This document shows positions 21,321-32,872 of a stretch of DNA of 64,000 bases, piece after piece. The stretch comes from Uloborus plumipes. Lineage: Eukaryota; Arthropoda; Arachnida; Araneae; Uloboridae. A model generated the notes under the pieces. That model did no database searches, was not told the origin of the DNA, and worked only from the letters and a program-made list of their open reading frames with translations. The position numbers and the translations under genes are program-made. Position 1 is the stretch's first letter, and each line of letters starts with the position of its first letter. The stretch spans positions 1-64,000 of the forward strand of contig JAXGGA010004505.1 of NCBI GenBank assembly GCA_038373865.1. Direction: 5' to 3'.

Positions 21321-22098
21321 GTCAGTAAAATTTCAAGGCCATGTTAATGACAAAGATGAAAAACACTTACCTTGAAAGTTGAGTTTAGCTTGCTTTTTAT
21401 CAAAAAGTAATTGCAGAACAGCAAAATTAATCTTCAGCCAGAAATAACAAAGTTCCATGCTCCATTTTAAGATGTGTTGCCAGATTTTTAAATCAAACAT
21501 TTTAGAGAAAAATATCTGTACTTTTCAGACATGTGGATGACAGATAATCGCTGGGACAAAGTTTAGATTAATTTTTAGAGACATTTTTTTTCACATTATT
21601 TTGCTTTTTTCGTGATGTACATCTTGCACACATACACATTCAAAAATAAAAAACTCTTGAGAAAAAAATTAATTATTTTTTTAAAATCCAGATTTCATAG
21701 ATTGTGAAAATTACACCTACGGGACAGGGCATGTGATGGATGACATTTCAATGTAATATCCTTTTTTTAAATGAATAGTAATTAATTATTAAAATTGTTG
21801 ATAATCAGAATTATAGAACAAAAGACGCATAAAAATATTCCCAAAATAGTTTTTTATTAAATTAAAAACAAAAAGAGCAATCAGTATGGAACATATATTT
21901 GCCCATTTCTGTAGAATCACCCATATATACGTGAAGAAGGCAGTGATAAGATTAATACAACTCCTCTACTAAAAACGAAGTTGCTACCACAGAAGGATGA
22001 AGTATCTCATCGCTCTAAAAGTTACGCAAGAACTAAGACTGGTACTGCTTTTAGTTAAGAATTTTTGAGTATTTTTTGCTTGAAGTTATATTTTAGTA
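21321..22098. other. Intergenic, no gene seen
   Basis: AT-rich with A and T tracts; nothing recognised. Confidence 0.4.
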
Positions 22099-22940
22099 CT
22101 AGCTTAATACCCGGCGTTGCCCGGGTGCTTATAAAAACAACATAGCATTCAGGGAAAAAAAGTTTGAAAGAGTTCTATTCATATGGGTATAAAATAATTT
22201 GCATCAATCTGTCTCTTAGGTACAAACTTTGAAAAAAACTAAAATATTACAGAAAGTTAAACGCTTACAGAAAAATAGTCTTATCAAAAGGTGAAAATTA
22301 AAGATTCATGTTGTCTGTGCTTTGCCGCGTCCACTGGCATGAAATATATGCACATGGAAGTGAAAAAATTGCATCAATATCACCCGCCAAATTTAAAATA
22401 TTAACTTTTCTCTATTAATTGTTCCCACCTACAGAGTAAAAATTATTATAACTCAGAAATAAATCTATTTCTCGTTCTGAAGGCTTATCTCCATTACAGA
22501 CGCAACTGTCGTCGCATTGCAAATTTGAAATTAAAATCCGTGGTTCTTTTTATAAAGTCCACATGAATTATGATTGTTTTTTACTTATTTCAATGCTAAA
22601 AGGAAATAGGTGAGCCTTAAATTGAAAATTTATTACTTTAATCGTAATCATTGTTGGAAATTACTCATATTTAAAAATCTTAAATTTCACCAATTTGAAT
22701 GCTAAAAGGCCTATCTCGATTACAATATAAATAGGCTAGATTCCTATAAAAGGGTCATTTTTTGACAAAAAATTTAAATTTGAGCTTTTTAGATTTTTTA
22801 ACATTTCAAGACCCCGCTTATGAGAATTCTAGGGCATCAAGGAACCTCTGTGTCAAGTTTGATGAAAATCTGACGCAAACTGTGGATTTGTATAGAGAAC
22901 AAGTATATATACATACACTCATTTTTATAGATATAGATTG
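22099..22940 (+). repeat. Retroposon-like repeat with CCCGGCGTTGCCCGGG hairpin
   Basis: It opens with CTAGCTTAATACCCGGCGTTGCC.., in which ACCCGG pairs with CCGGGT. The far end reads TTTGATGAAAATCTGACGCAAAC, then a tail of TATATA/CATACA words finishing TTTTTATAGATATAGAT. A GC-rich 5' hairpin plus an A/T microsatellite tail is typical of dispersed retroposons in arthropods. I see no reverse-transcriptase frame and cannot decide the class. The right boundary is taken from the tail and is approximate. Confidence 0.5.
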
Positions 22941-22979
22941 CATACCTAGGGTGGGTCGATTTTAACTTTTTTTGGAAAT

Positions 22980-23600
22980 CGAAATCGCCTGTAGTGGGAA
23001 AAGTTGTGTATTGGCATCGAATGTCTGCGTAAAAATTTTTTTGGAAATCAAAATATATTTAGACCCCCGCTGGGCTCTTGAAGTTTCGCCAAAAATGTAA
23101 AAAATGGCATTTTTAAACAATTTTTTTTTAAAACTAATATGTAATCTTTTCAATCGCCTGTGGTGGGTAAATGCGTGTATTGACATCAAATGTGCGTGTA
23201 AAAAAAATTTTTGGAAATCGAAATATATTTAGACCCCCCGCTGGGCCCTTGAAGTTTCGCCGAAAAGGTAAAAAATGGCAGTTTTAAACAATTTTTTTTT
23301 AAATTAATGTGTAATTTTTTTAATCGCCTGTGGTGGGTAAAGGCTTGTACTGACATCAAATGTGCGTGTAAAAATTTTTTTGGAAATCAAAATGTATTTA
23401 GACCCCCCGCTGGGCCCTTGAAGTTTCGCCAAAAATGAAAAAAAAAAAAAAAAATACGTTTTTAAACAATTTGTTGACGTTTCTATGTGTAATTTTTTAA
23501 TCGCTGTGCTGGGAAAAGTTATGCATCGACACCAAAGATTCGTAAATGGGGGCTAAAATATATTTCGAACCCACAGCAGGCCCTTGAAAATTTTGCCAAA
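22980..23600. repeat. ~169-bp tandem repeats, left arm
   Basis: Units carrying ATCGCCTGTrGTGGG, then a TGACATCAAATGT-like word, GGAAATCAAAATATATTTAGA, CCCCCGCTGGGC and GAAGTTTCGCC start near 22984, 23153, 23322 and 23500. The first three are spaced 169 bases; the last is shortened and diverged. Confidence 0.9.
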
Positions 23601-24914
23601 TATGTAAAAAGTTATTTATTTTTTATTTCTAAAACTCCTTATGCATTTGTTTTTAATTCCTAGCAGTGAAAATGCTTGCCTTGTAAGATTTTTTGTTCAT
23701 AAACAGAAATATTAAAATGTTGTACAATATTTAAGCGTCCTATAGATCGCTGAAATTTGGAACATTTGGAGAATTTTTATTATTTTGATGCTTTAAAGCG
23801 AAAAGTTAAAAAAAACTTTTCTTTAAAACACTAAAGCCATTTTCACTTTTTTTTTTTCAAAAAAAAAAGTTACAGAATTATTTCAGATTAAAATATAAGT
23901 ATACAAGACTAAAGCACCAGAGAATTGTTGACGCTCTATCTGCGTTCGCAGTGTTATATCAGCTCTTAGATCATTTTCCCGAAATTAGAGAAAAATAGCT
24001 TAGAATTCACCTCAAGGAGGTGGCTGCTTTCGAATCCCACCATAGCCCCCCCCCCCTATCCTCAAAACTGCCAATATTTGGGTGGTTATGTATTTATTTA
24101 TTTATTTGTAACATATAAATTTTATACCTTATACTTTGCTTTGTTTTCGAAGTTTGGCATTAATTTTCTGGATGCTAACGTAGTACGAATAAAGCCATCA
24201 CGACTAGCTGCTCCACAAACAGCTGATGATGCTTCTGTCACTAACCTAACTGCTCTTTCTACCGCTTGTGTGTGACATGGTAAATTCCACTACTTACTTT
24301 CAATTACCTCACCCGTTTCAGCCATTTTTTCAAGTTCCGCACTGGAAATATGTTTGATACAGTTCTGTTTGATATGTTTGATACAGTTCTGCCAATCGAT
24401 CAATTCTGTATAGTTGTTTGCTTGAAAATTGAGAGGTGGAATGACAGGCTGATTTGTTAATATGGGGGGTGGGTGATGGTTATTAGTTGTATAATATTAC
24501 AGAATAGAAGAAACGTATATTCCGCGCAGAAACAGTTGTTCGTACAAAGCTGTATATCGTCTAAATCTTTTTTCAACGCTAAACCAAAAAATAGCAAATT
24601 TAAAGGTTTGGCAGGACCACTAAACATAATGATAGCTAAAATATTTTTTTTTTCACAGAAAGATGCCTTGCTATTTAACTATATTTACGCAGCAAGAAAT
24701 AAAAAGCAATAGGAAGTGATTTTTTAAAAACATGTTTTTGAAAATGAATTTTCACACATTTGGAGAAACTTCAAATGCCTGGGGTAGGGAGAGTCAAAAT
24801 ACCTTTTTAATACCGAAAATAAAAATAAAACTAAGGTTTAATGTCAATGCTCGGACTTTTTTCACAAAAAATGATTTGAAAGATTATGCATAAAAGTTTT
24901 AAAAAAAAAGAAAT

Positions 24915-25240
24915 TATATGCCATTTTTTACGTTTTTGCAGAAATTTCAAGGGTTTTGCGGGAGATCTAAATATATTTTGATTTCCAAAAAAATTTTTAT
25001 GCGGACATTTGATGCCAATAAACACCTTTATCCACCACAGGCGATTAAAAAAAATGCAAATGAATTTTTTAAAAAAATTGTTTAAAAATGCCATTTTTTA
25101 CATTTTTGGCGAAACTTCAAGGGCCAAGCGGGGGGTCTAAATATATTTTGATTTCTCAGAAATTTCTTACACAAACATTCGATGCCGATACACAACTTTT
25201 CCCACCACAGGCCATTTCGATTTCAAAAAAAAGTTTAAAA
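24915..25240. repeat. ~169-bp tandem repeats, right arm (inverted)
   Basis: Two reverse-complement units matching the left arm: TTGAAACTTC-type, GCGGGGGGTCTAAATATATTT and CCACCACAGGC words at about 24950-25060 and 25110-25230. The outer unit is closest to the outer left unit, as expected for terminal inverted repeats. Confidence 0.85.
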
Positions 25241-25635
25241 CGACCCACCCTAATACCTAGTTCACACGCACGTCCCTTTTCGTTTCTCTCATGTGTATAT
25301 ATTTGTATATCATGAAAGATAATGGTCATTTGAAAATATTACAATCGCACTTGTAATTAAATTTTTTGAATAGTTTGGTATAATATTTTGATTAAATTGA
25401 ACCAATGGTTTTCTTTTTTTTTTATCAGGAATGCCTTGATAGTTATATTTCCTTCTCTTTTCTGAATCTCGACAATTGAATTGATGAAAAATTTGTAACT
25501 TTCTAGTCTTTTTATTGTAATTCAAAATATAAAAAGCAATTTCTGACATAAAACTGAAAAAAAGTGAAGAAGAAAAGAAAAGAAAAAAAAAAAATAGTTT
25601 TCGTATAATGATGGAAAAATAACGCTCACGAACCG

Positions 25636-25768
25636 GGTCTCATTTATTGTTATTTATGTATTTTATTTATTTACTTATTTTATTTATTTATTTATTTTAT
25701 TTATTTATTTATTTATTTTATTTATTTATTTTAATTATTTATTTATTTTATTTATTAATATTTTTGGG
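25636..25768. repeat. (TTTA)n / (TTAT)n microsatellite
   Basis: Imperfect TTTA/TTAT repeats interrupted by TTTTA units over about 130 bases. Confidence 0.95.
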
Positions 25769-25986
25769 TTAAATTTGAATTTATTTTTTTATTCATGTTC
25801 TATTTTAAGACAAAGCTTTTATAAAAACTACAAAAATAAAATATAACATTTTGGAACATTTACTCTTTTAGCGCAGCAAATGAAAGGAGAAAACTTCAAA
25901 CATTTTTAAATTTAGAAATAAAGAAACTTTCAGAGAACTGAAGATTATCCGCAATTCTTTGCAAATTTGTGCGATTTAGAGTTATA

Positions 25987-26546
25987 CTGTCGTCCCCGCT
26001 TAATCGGGTAACGGATAAACGAATACCCGCTTACACGAATAAAACCATCCGGAACCGAGCATTTCCGCATAGACACAATGCTAAATATCCCCGCTTAATC
26101 GAATAATTTCCCCGGATAATCGAATGATAGGTCAGCTTTAGCAACAGTTTTTTCAAAGAAAAATGTCAAATAAAAGTGTTCCCACAAGACCTTGAGCAAG
26201 CAAACCACTATTGTGGACTGTTTCAAAAATAAAAGTGAAAGGAGGAAACACAATTTTTTTTTGTAACACAAGTTGTAAGTTATTCTTTTATGATTTTCAT
26301 ATGACCGCACAATATTTATATTCAATTATTGCACTATTTTGTTGTTTATTTCGATTATTTCAAAATCTTTTTGCCAATAATATTAATTATTTCCTATATA
26401 TAGCTATTTCTTTGTTATTATTACGTTTTGCCACAAAAGTTGTCAAAATGGAACGGTAAAAAAATGTTCCCCGCTTAATCAAATACCCCGCTTAATCGAA
26501 TAAAATTTCTTGGAACCGACAGTATTCGTTTGAGCGGGGCCGACAG
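25987..26546. mobile_element. Tc1/mariner-type MITE, CTGTCGTCCCCGC family (copy 1)
   Basis: It starts CTGTCGTCCCCGCTTAATCG and ends GAGCGGGGCCGACAG, with TA on both sides. Internal AATCGAATA and CCCCGCTTAATC words recur. Other copies are at 1-58 and 29940-30106. The interior 26160-26460 has chance open frames on both strands and no transposase. Confidence 0.85.
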
Positions 26547-27036
26547 TATATCTATTTTTTTTTTTTTTTTACTTTTCTGCCCAAAGATATTTTCATATTT
26601 TCTTCCATTTCAAAATTTATTTTTATTATTTTTTCTGTTTCAAAGAAATTCAATGAAAAGGAAGAAAAATTGCTCTTTAAATAAATAGGTTTATCGCTCT
26701 CCCTTTCATTAATTATTCCAAAATCTATTTAAGTAAATTGAAAAGAAAACGGAAAAAGAGCTTTTGTGAAAGCGCGGGGTGTAGTAAATGGAATCTAATA
26801 GGCATAACAATAGCTCAACAAAAAGGTTAAAAAAAAGCAGACCGTTTATGTAGTTAGATTTTTTTCAACAGTTTTTTCTTTTGCCGGGGAACTTTATGTG
26901 TTTTCCCTCTGTATCAGTATTTTCCCCAAATGTATGCACGTTTCTCCCCTTCACCAGCATTTTCCCTATTCAGTGCAAACACTTTTCATTTCAAAAAATT
27001 GAGTGCATCTGTTAAAATGAGCGCAAGTTTGAAGTA
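26547..27036. other. Intergenic, no gene seen
   Basis: AT-rich sequence between two mobile elements. The AGTA at 27033-27036 is the left copy of the target duplication of the next element. Confidence 0.4.
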
Positions 27037-27632
27037 GGGGCATTTCACGGTATTTTGTGACATAGGGGCGTCCGTAACAAAACTTTTTAAAAGTTTAAAA
27101 TTTTCATATATATTGAAAAAGTTCATTCTAAAGTAATGAATATCATATTGTTCTCATAGTTTACTTTTTTTATGTTTGTAATTGCACTCATAACATTAAA
27201 AATGCAATTTTCACTGTTACGGACTCCACATTGAATGTTTCTTTAAAAACTAAACTTTTATTCCAATTATTGTTACGGACTCTACAGTCATCATTTTCAC
27301 AATCCATAATTTTTTTATAGAACGCGCTTTTTGATTGAAATTGTTAGCTATATTAGAGGTGAGCCTTTACTTTACATGTCTCAAGTACCAGTTTTGGCTT
27401 AAAAATCGGTTTAAGCCAGATGTAAAGAAAAATTCAATGTAGAATCCGTAACAGTGAAAATTGCAATTTCAATGCTCTGAGTGCAATTACAAACATAATA
27501 TAAAGTGAACTATGAAAACAATATGATATTCATATACTTTAGAATGTACTTTTTCAATATATATAAAAATTTTAAACTTTTAAAAAGTTTTGTTACGGAC
27601 ACCCCTGTGTCACAAATACCGTGAAATACCCC
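27037..27632. mobile_element. Long-armed hairpin element (copy 2), AGTA duplication
   Basis: Same family as 20738-21320, starting GGGGCATTTCACGG and ending CCGTGAAATACCCC. The arms contain the same CGTAACAAAACTTTTTAAAAG and TGTTACGGAC words. It is flanked by AGTA on both sides (27033-27036, 27633-27636). Arms are more diverged than in copy 1, with a short extra segment near 27250-27290. Confidence 0.85.
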
Positions 27633-27636
27633 AGTA

Positions 27637-29100
27637 CCTACAGTGGAACCCCGATATTCGTTTTCGGTCGGATCGGTTTCAAAAAAAAAAAAAAGTATTA
27701 GGCAGGAAAACGTAAAATCGGGGTCGGAGTTGACAAGCTAATTCTTTTTTTTTTTTTTTCGATAACACAATCAATATCTTGTCTTTAAACTAATTTAATA
27801 TGTTGTTATTAACACTAAAAGAAGCATTGGTTGAATTGAAAAAATTCCATTCTTTTTCTTATTCTTATTCTTGCTAAGATAGTAGACTTGTTCAACTACT
27901 TGCAGTACGGTTGGCCAGCAGTGCAGTATTCACATAAATGTGTGAATGAACAATATTCTGGATCCAATAAGTTAATCATTAATTAGCCATATTAATTCAG
28001 TTCGGCTCTGCTTGTATTGAAATAAAAAGTATCTTGAATCAAAATATTTTATTTTTTTATAGATACAAGAATTTTTTTCACTCAAGAAAAAGAAGACAAG
28101 AGAAAAGGCAGCGGTTTGTGGAATTTCATAAGTTTAACGCAAAATAATTCCAGGAATGCGAAAAAACTGTTGCAGATATATTAGCATTTTTGACTATATC
28201 ATAAAAGTGAATTTCGTGAGTATGACGAATTGAGATTATTTCCAGCAAATATATATGACGGATTAAAAAGTTTGGAACAATCCATGAAAAACGCCATAAT
28301 TTTCACAGAAGTATTGCATTCATATAATTTCACTTAACTTTTTTTTTTTGCTTTTTAACTTGTTACCCTGAATTGGGGTGTATCGGGAAAGCGAGATGAA
28401 TCGGAAATAAACTTTCTGATCTGAAATTCTCCATAAATGTACGGTCGGCTATTTTAGCTCTTACATTTTTTTTTAGAAAGGTACTATCATATGAAACAGG
28501 AGAAATTTACTTTTGACATTCTGGCAACACGATTGGCTTTTATGAGCAATGCTGCATATGGAACGTTAAAAAAAATGTTAAGTTTTCATCGTCTGCAAAA
28601 CCATACACCTTTTTATGATTGAAACCTAAAGCAACATTTTTAAATTACGCATATGTCGGAGCATACATTAGAACTGACAAATATATATATATATATGCAT
28701 CATAAAACTGAACGTTGTCATAGAATAAGGATTTATGAGGTGTATCGAAACACTCTGTTATGTTGTTCCTGTCTAAAATCATTAAAAGGACAAAAAGAGA
28801 ATCGAAGGAAACTGTTTGAAAAATCAAAAGATTCCAACCCCTATTCTTCTGGTCAACACAGGAACTAGGATTTATTACTGTCTACAACTTCTGATAAGGA
28901 AACATATCTTAGAAAACCAGAAAGCTCTAAATTTAAAAAGATTTTACTCTAGGAGACTTCTTTGTAGTTAAAATTCATTGGCAAAAGTCATACAGACTTT
29001 GTGTTGAAAAAGTGCTGTTACCTGGACCATGATGAATGCGTTTTAAAATTTTAGCCAAAAGCGAAGTTTTTGCAAAAAAAATAAAAAAAAATCTCTTTTT
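27637..29100. other. Intergenic, one orphan transposon end, no gene seen
   Basis: TA followed by CAGTGGAACCCCGATATTCG at 27639-27660 looks like a pogo/Tigger-type terminus, but no matching right end is visible. The remainder is AT-rich without readable coding sequence. Confidence 0.4.
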
Positions 29101-29863
29101 TACTTCCTTTTACGTTGTAAAGGAAGTATTGTGATCGCGAAAAAAAATCACTCAAATTTGAGTCTAAATTTTGATTTTGCTCACCCCCGAATGAATGTTC
29201 AGTAGTTTTTTCGACCTGTCAGCACGTGCATATGTACCTACCAACATATAAGCAGCCGAAAAATTCTTTTCAACCACCCCCGAGTTAATTACGACGAGTT
29301 TTCTCGTGACGTCTGTATGTACGTATGTGCGGATGTATGTGCGTATGTGGCTCGCATAACTCAAAAACTATATACCGTAGAAACTTCTAGCTTGGTATGT
29401 AGGCTCTGAGGATGGTCTAGTTGTGCACCTCCTCTTGTGGTTGCATTTGAATGTTCCCAAGGGGGTGTTTTACCCCTTTTTTGGGGTAAATCAGTGTTAA
29501 TTTCAATGCAGACTCAAGTGATATGAATTGGCGCGACCACTTGGCGATATGTCGCCAAGCTTTTGGTCGCCAAGTGTTTGACGCCAACTTGGCGACATAT
29601 CGCCAAGTTGGCGACAAATTTGGCGAATTTTTTTTTTTTTTTGAATTTGGGTTCAACTTGGCGCTATTGGCGATATTTTGCGAAAAATTCACTGCATGAT
29701 ATTAAAATCAGCAATATTTAGAAAATTAACCATTGTAAAATATTTTTTGCATTGTTTCGTGGCAGATTAGGGGAGTAAATATTTGAATTGTTACCTTGCT
29801 CCCTCCAAGCACTTTTTTAACACTTAAGGCAACTGCTAAGAAATTAACACGTAAAAGGAAGTA
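29101..29863. mobile_element. Repeat element with TACTTCCTTTTACG termini
   Basis: TACTTCCTTTTACG at the left and CGTAAAAGGAAGTA at the right are perfect 14-bp inverted repeats. The left part continues AAGGAAGTATTGTGATCGCG, then a TATGTACGTATGTG block. The interior contains two mutually complementary hairpins (29540-29607). I recognise the AAGGAAGTATTG end as a style of repeat common in spider genomes (from memory, not searched). Non-coding. Confidence 0.7.
29540..29607. repeat. Pair of GGCGA hairpins
   Basis: CTTGGCGA-TATG-TCGCCAAG at 29540-29559 and CTTGGCGA-CATA-TCGCCAAG at 29588-29607 each form an 8-bp stem with a 4-base loop. The two are also exact reverse complements of each other, so larger cruciforms are possible. 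Confidence 0.95.
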
Positions 29864-29939
29864 GTGTGGGGTCCATACCAGATTTTTTTTGCATATAATC
29901 AAAGCTAAAAAATGTACCAACACACCCAATTTTATGATA

Positions 29940-30106
29940 CTGTCGTCCCCGCTTAATCGGATAACGAATAAACGAATACCCTGCTTACGAATAAAACATC
30001 CCAGAACCGAATATTTCCACAGCCATAGGCGCAATGTTAAAGATCCCCGCTTAATCGAATAATATTTCTTGGAACCAACAGTATTCGTATAAACGGGGCC
30101 GACAAG
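29940..30106. mobile_element. Tc1/mariner-type MITE, CTGTCGTCCCCGC family (short copy)
   Basis: A 167-bp copy with CTGTCGTCCCCGCTTAATCG at the left and ACGGGGCCGACAAG at the right, flanked by TA (29938-29939, 30107-30108). Confidence 0.85.
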
Positions 30107-30200
30107 TACCACACATGTTTTGAATTGTTTCCATAATATTTCTGGAAGCAATCAAAATGTAATTGCATCTTATATAAAAGTAGAGTCTATGTTCTTCTTT

Positions 30201-30310
30201 ACCCAAGTAGCACACTTCGTTGTTTAAACGGTGTAAAATTGTTATTAACGTTGTAACAACCGATTGAAAACGTTTATAAAACGTTTAAACGTTATTTGTG
30301 CTACCTGGGT
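30201..30310. mobile_element. 110-bp MITE with ACCCAAGTAGCACA termini
   Basis: ACCCAAGTAGCACA and TGTGCTACCTGGGT are inverted with one mismatch. Internal words (AACGTT, GTTTAAAC, AACGTTTATAAAACGTTTAAACG) give further self-complementarity. Confidence 0.75.
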
Positions 30311-30549
30311 TACGTCATATAATTGAACAAGATTCTAATATTTTTGAACTCTGAAGGGTGTTTTGTACAGCAAATGTCAAATTTATTCAAATGGAAGTGC
30401 TTTTACGATTTTATTTATGTCATTATTATTTTTTTTATTACTGTTGTTGTTGTTGCTAATTATTATTTTTAAATTCATTTTAACAAAGAAAACAAATATG
30501 TTACAAAAATTATTTTGTCAAATAAAAACTCAATTGATTATAATTTTAA

Positions 30550-32345
30550 CCCATTAATGCCTGACATTTTTTTTCCAAAGATATTTTGTATACTGGTTAC
30601 AAATAGTGTTTAATGGACAGGAAAAATAATTAAAAAAATATCATGTAAAAAATAATTGTTTTATTTAAAAAAGAAAAATCGTCCCTAAAAAGGGACGCTA
30701 GGCACCAGAGGGTACATACTTTTTTACTAAAATTTTTTTCTGCCTACGATATAATATTTAAAAAGACATTTTATAAGAAGAAATAAAAGCAGCAATTAAC
30801 ATAAACTGGGAAGTAGATTCAGAGAACAAGGAAATATTGGTGTTGTTGAGTATGAAAGTCAGCAAAGCATTTGTTGTGCAAACCTACATTGCATTTGCCG
30901 CATTTCCGATAAGCTTTTTACTTCAATGGGCACATCTTACCTGAGTCTTATTTAAAGCAATATAACGACTTTCCCCATAATACCTAACTCAACCCGGTAC
31001 TCTTGAGCTCAATGCATTCTGTACAGCAGCTTCTAAAATAAAAATGAAGAGCGGCAAACCACCATTTTTTAGATTGGATCAAAAACCGGTAATTCCCGAT
31101 ATTTTGATGCATGGGATCTGTTCCCCCCATGCAACGATTGTACTAAGACTGAGCAACCATATTTGGTTCATCAATTTCAATTACTTTCTTTACGCTATTT
31201 GACAATCGCTTAACCTGTTCTATAGGATAAACTCCATGAAGATTCGATACAATAGTTACGACATTGCTATTATTCCACCGAACACAACGTAATATTATTT
31301 TACCTGTCATCGACATTTATTCAAAACTTCCTCTCTTTTCTTTTTTGAACAACGTAACTTTAGTTAATGGGCAGTTTTCAATCCGATTCTTGCATAAAAC
31401 CTTTCTGAGACAAATTATCAAGTAGGAGCGCAAGAGAAGTAAATAAATTGTCACAGTAGAGATCAAAATTGGCATGCTCAGGGAATTCTGAAATTAAATC
31501 TGCAACCACTGCCACCCCCCCCCTCTTCCCAAACAACAAATGCATACACATCATACAATCCTTGAATTCTTCATCAACGTGAAGGGCTAAGCTTCTGAAA
31601 CATCTTAGGGATTTTTCAACAATCAGACTAAACAGTAAAAAGCACCTAAATGCATTATGGAAGAATAATTAAACACAGCAAATAATTGGTGAATTACATT
31701 TTTGAAATAACTTTCTTTCAAAATTTACCTTGTGTATTTTTCGTAATTTCAAAAAAAAAAAAAATAAAATGATAAAATATTTAAGAAAATTGTAATTAAA
31801 TTTATATATTAATTAATTTAATTTAATTAGATTTTTTAAGTTTTAAAAATAAAAATTATTATCTATTTTTCAGTCTAAAAACATTTACTAACTTCTTTTG
31901 AGATAAATTATAAATTCTAAGCAAGAAATCAGCCACGGTTAAACAATGCAGCCTTTCGTGCCTAGCGTCCCTTTTTAGGGACGTTCTTAAACTGCTATAA
32001 AATCCATAAAAAATTTAAAATTTACAAAATTGCAAAAAAAGGTAAACTAAAACATCGATCAAAGTAGCACATATATCAAGCACAGATAGATTTACTTGTT
32101 AATAATTTTAAAAACTTAGCTTTTTGTTCTTGAGATTGTGAACGATGTAATTCTTGATAAAGATCATAATGAAATGGCTACAGAACACACTTTACAATGG
32201 TTATGTGCTGCAATCTGTTAATAATGAATTGAAACAATACCAAAGTAATAATTGAACACAATTATTTGGTTGAAATGTTCATTTTTGGAAAATTCAGGCA
32301 CACTTTTTGAACCGTCCCTAAAAAGGGACGCTAGGCATTAATGGG
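30550..32345. mobile_element. piggyBac-like DNA transposon, TTAA duplication, decayed
   Basis: Both sides are flanked by TTAA (30546-30549, 32346-32349), the invariant piggyBac target. The ends are CCCATTAATGCC and GGCATTAATGGG, perfect inverted repeats. A subterminal palindrome CGTCCCTAAAAAGGGACG followed by CTAGGCA appears near 30682, again near 32313, and reversed near 31955-31983. The element is 1.8 kb and contains a dead transposase gene on the minus strand. Confidence 0.93.
30840..31640 (-). pseudogene. piggyBac transposase pseudogene
   Basis: Several frames on the minus strand together give the family's conserved order: LYCDNLFTSLALL with DNLSQKGF (the catalytic-core DNxFTS block), then KNRIENCPL, then WNNSNVVTIVSNLHGVYPIE, then PNMVAQS, CMGGTDPMHQNIGNYR, SKKWWFAALHF, and finally a Cys-rich tail, KCGKCNVGLHNKCFADFH, matching the C-terminal RING-like domain. 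Stops and frameshifts separate these blocks (for example after DNLSQKGF and after PNMVAQS), so no enzyme can be made. The N-terminal half is mostly missing or unreadable; only a DEEFKDCMMCMHLLFGKRG-like remnant precedes the core. An intact enzyme would cut and paste at TTAA. Confidence 0.88.
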
Positions 32346-32349
32346 TTAA

Positions 32350-32864
32350 CCATGAAAATTGAAACCCTTCTTATTAGCTACCAAAAAAAAAAAAAAAAAG
32401 AAAAAAGGATGTACCTTAGAAACACTATGCTTTTTCACTGTGTGGAAGTTAAAGCAAAGTTGTTATTATATTTTATTTTTGAGAACAACTAAGAAAAAGC
32501 GTGATATGTCCGAATAAGCAGTATAACGAGTGGTTCTATTAAAAGTATTTAAAAGTCTACGGTAATGCGATATTATTATTCTTTTTAATTTGATTATTTC
32601 TTAATTTGTTTGTTCCAAATTAATTTTTGGATTAACTTTTTTCAATTCTTAAAATGTTAAAAGTTTTTCTAATAATTTCTCCTCCTTTCATTTTATATCC
32701 CTTTCGAAGCCACTCTATAAATATATTTAGAAATTAAAGTACTCAAAAATATATATTATTCAATTGTTTTTTAAGTTTTTGTTCACTTTTGAATCTCTGT
32801 TTTTTTTTTCTAATATTTAACTTCAAACTGATTTGTTTTTCAAAAAGCAACCCAAATTCATACA
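32350..32864. other. Intergenic, no gene seen
   Basis: AT-rich sequence with homopolymer tracts; nothing recognised. Confidence 0.4.
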
Positions 32865-32872
32865 AGAGCGGA

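Larger units (their letters stand above)
22947..25252. mobile_element. Inverted-repeat DNA element with tandem-repeat arms, ATACC duplication
   Basis: The ends are TAGGGTGGGTCG and CGACCCACCCTA, flanked by ATACC on both sides (22942-22946 and 25253-25257). The left arm contains about four tandem units (22984-23600) and the right arm about two in inverted orientation (24915-25240). The 1.3 kb centre is AT-rich with no convincing transposase. A 5-bp duplication does not settle the superfamily. Confidence 0.8.

Noticed and set aside
24028..24045. TTCGAATCCCA resembling a tRNA B box
   Set aside because: No A box or cloverleaf can be formed around it. A similar word near 54228 (GGGTTCGATTGC) is part of the Cys-rich pseudogene.
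27639..27660. Possible pogo/Tigger element starting TA-CAGTGGAACCCCG
   Set aside because: Only one end seen; no inverted partner within several kb, so no element was called.
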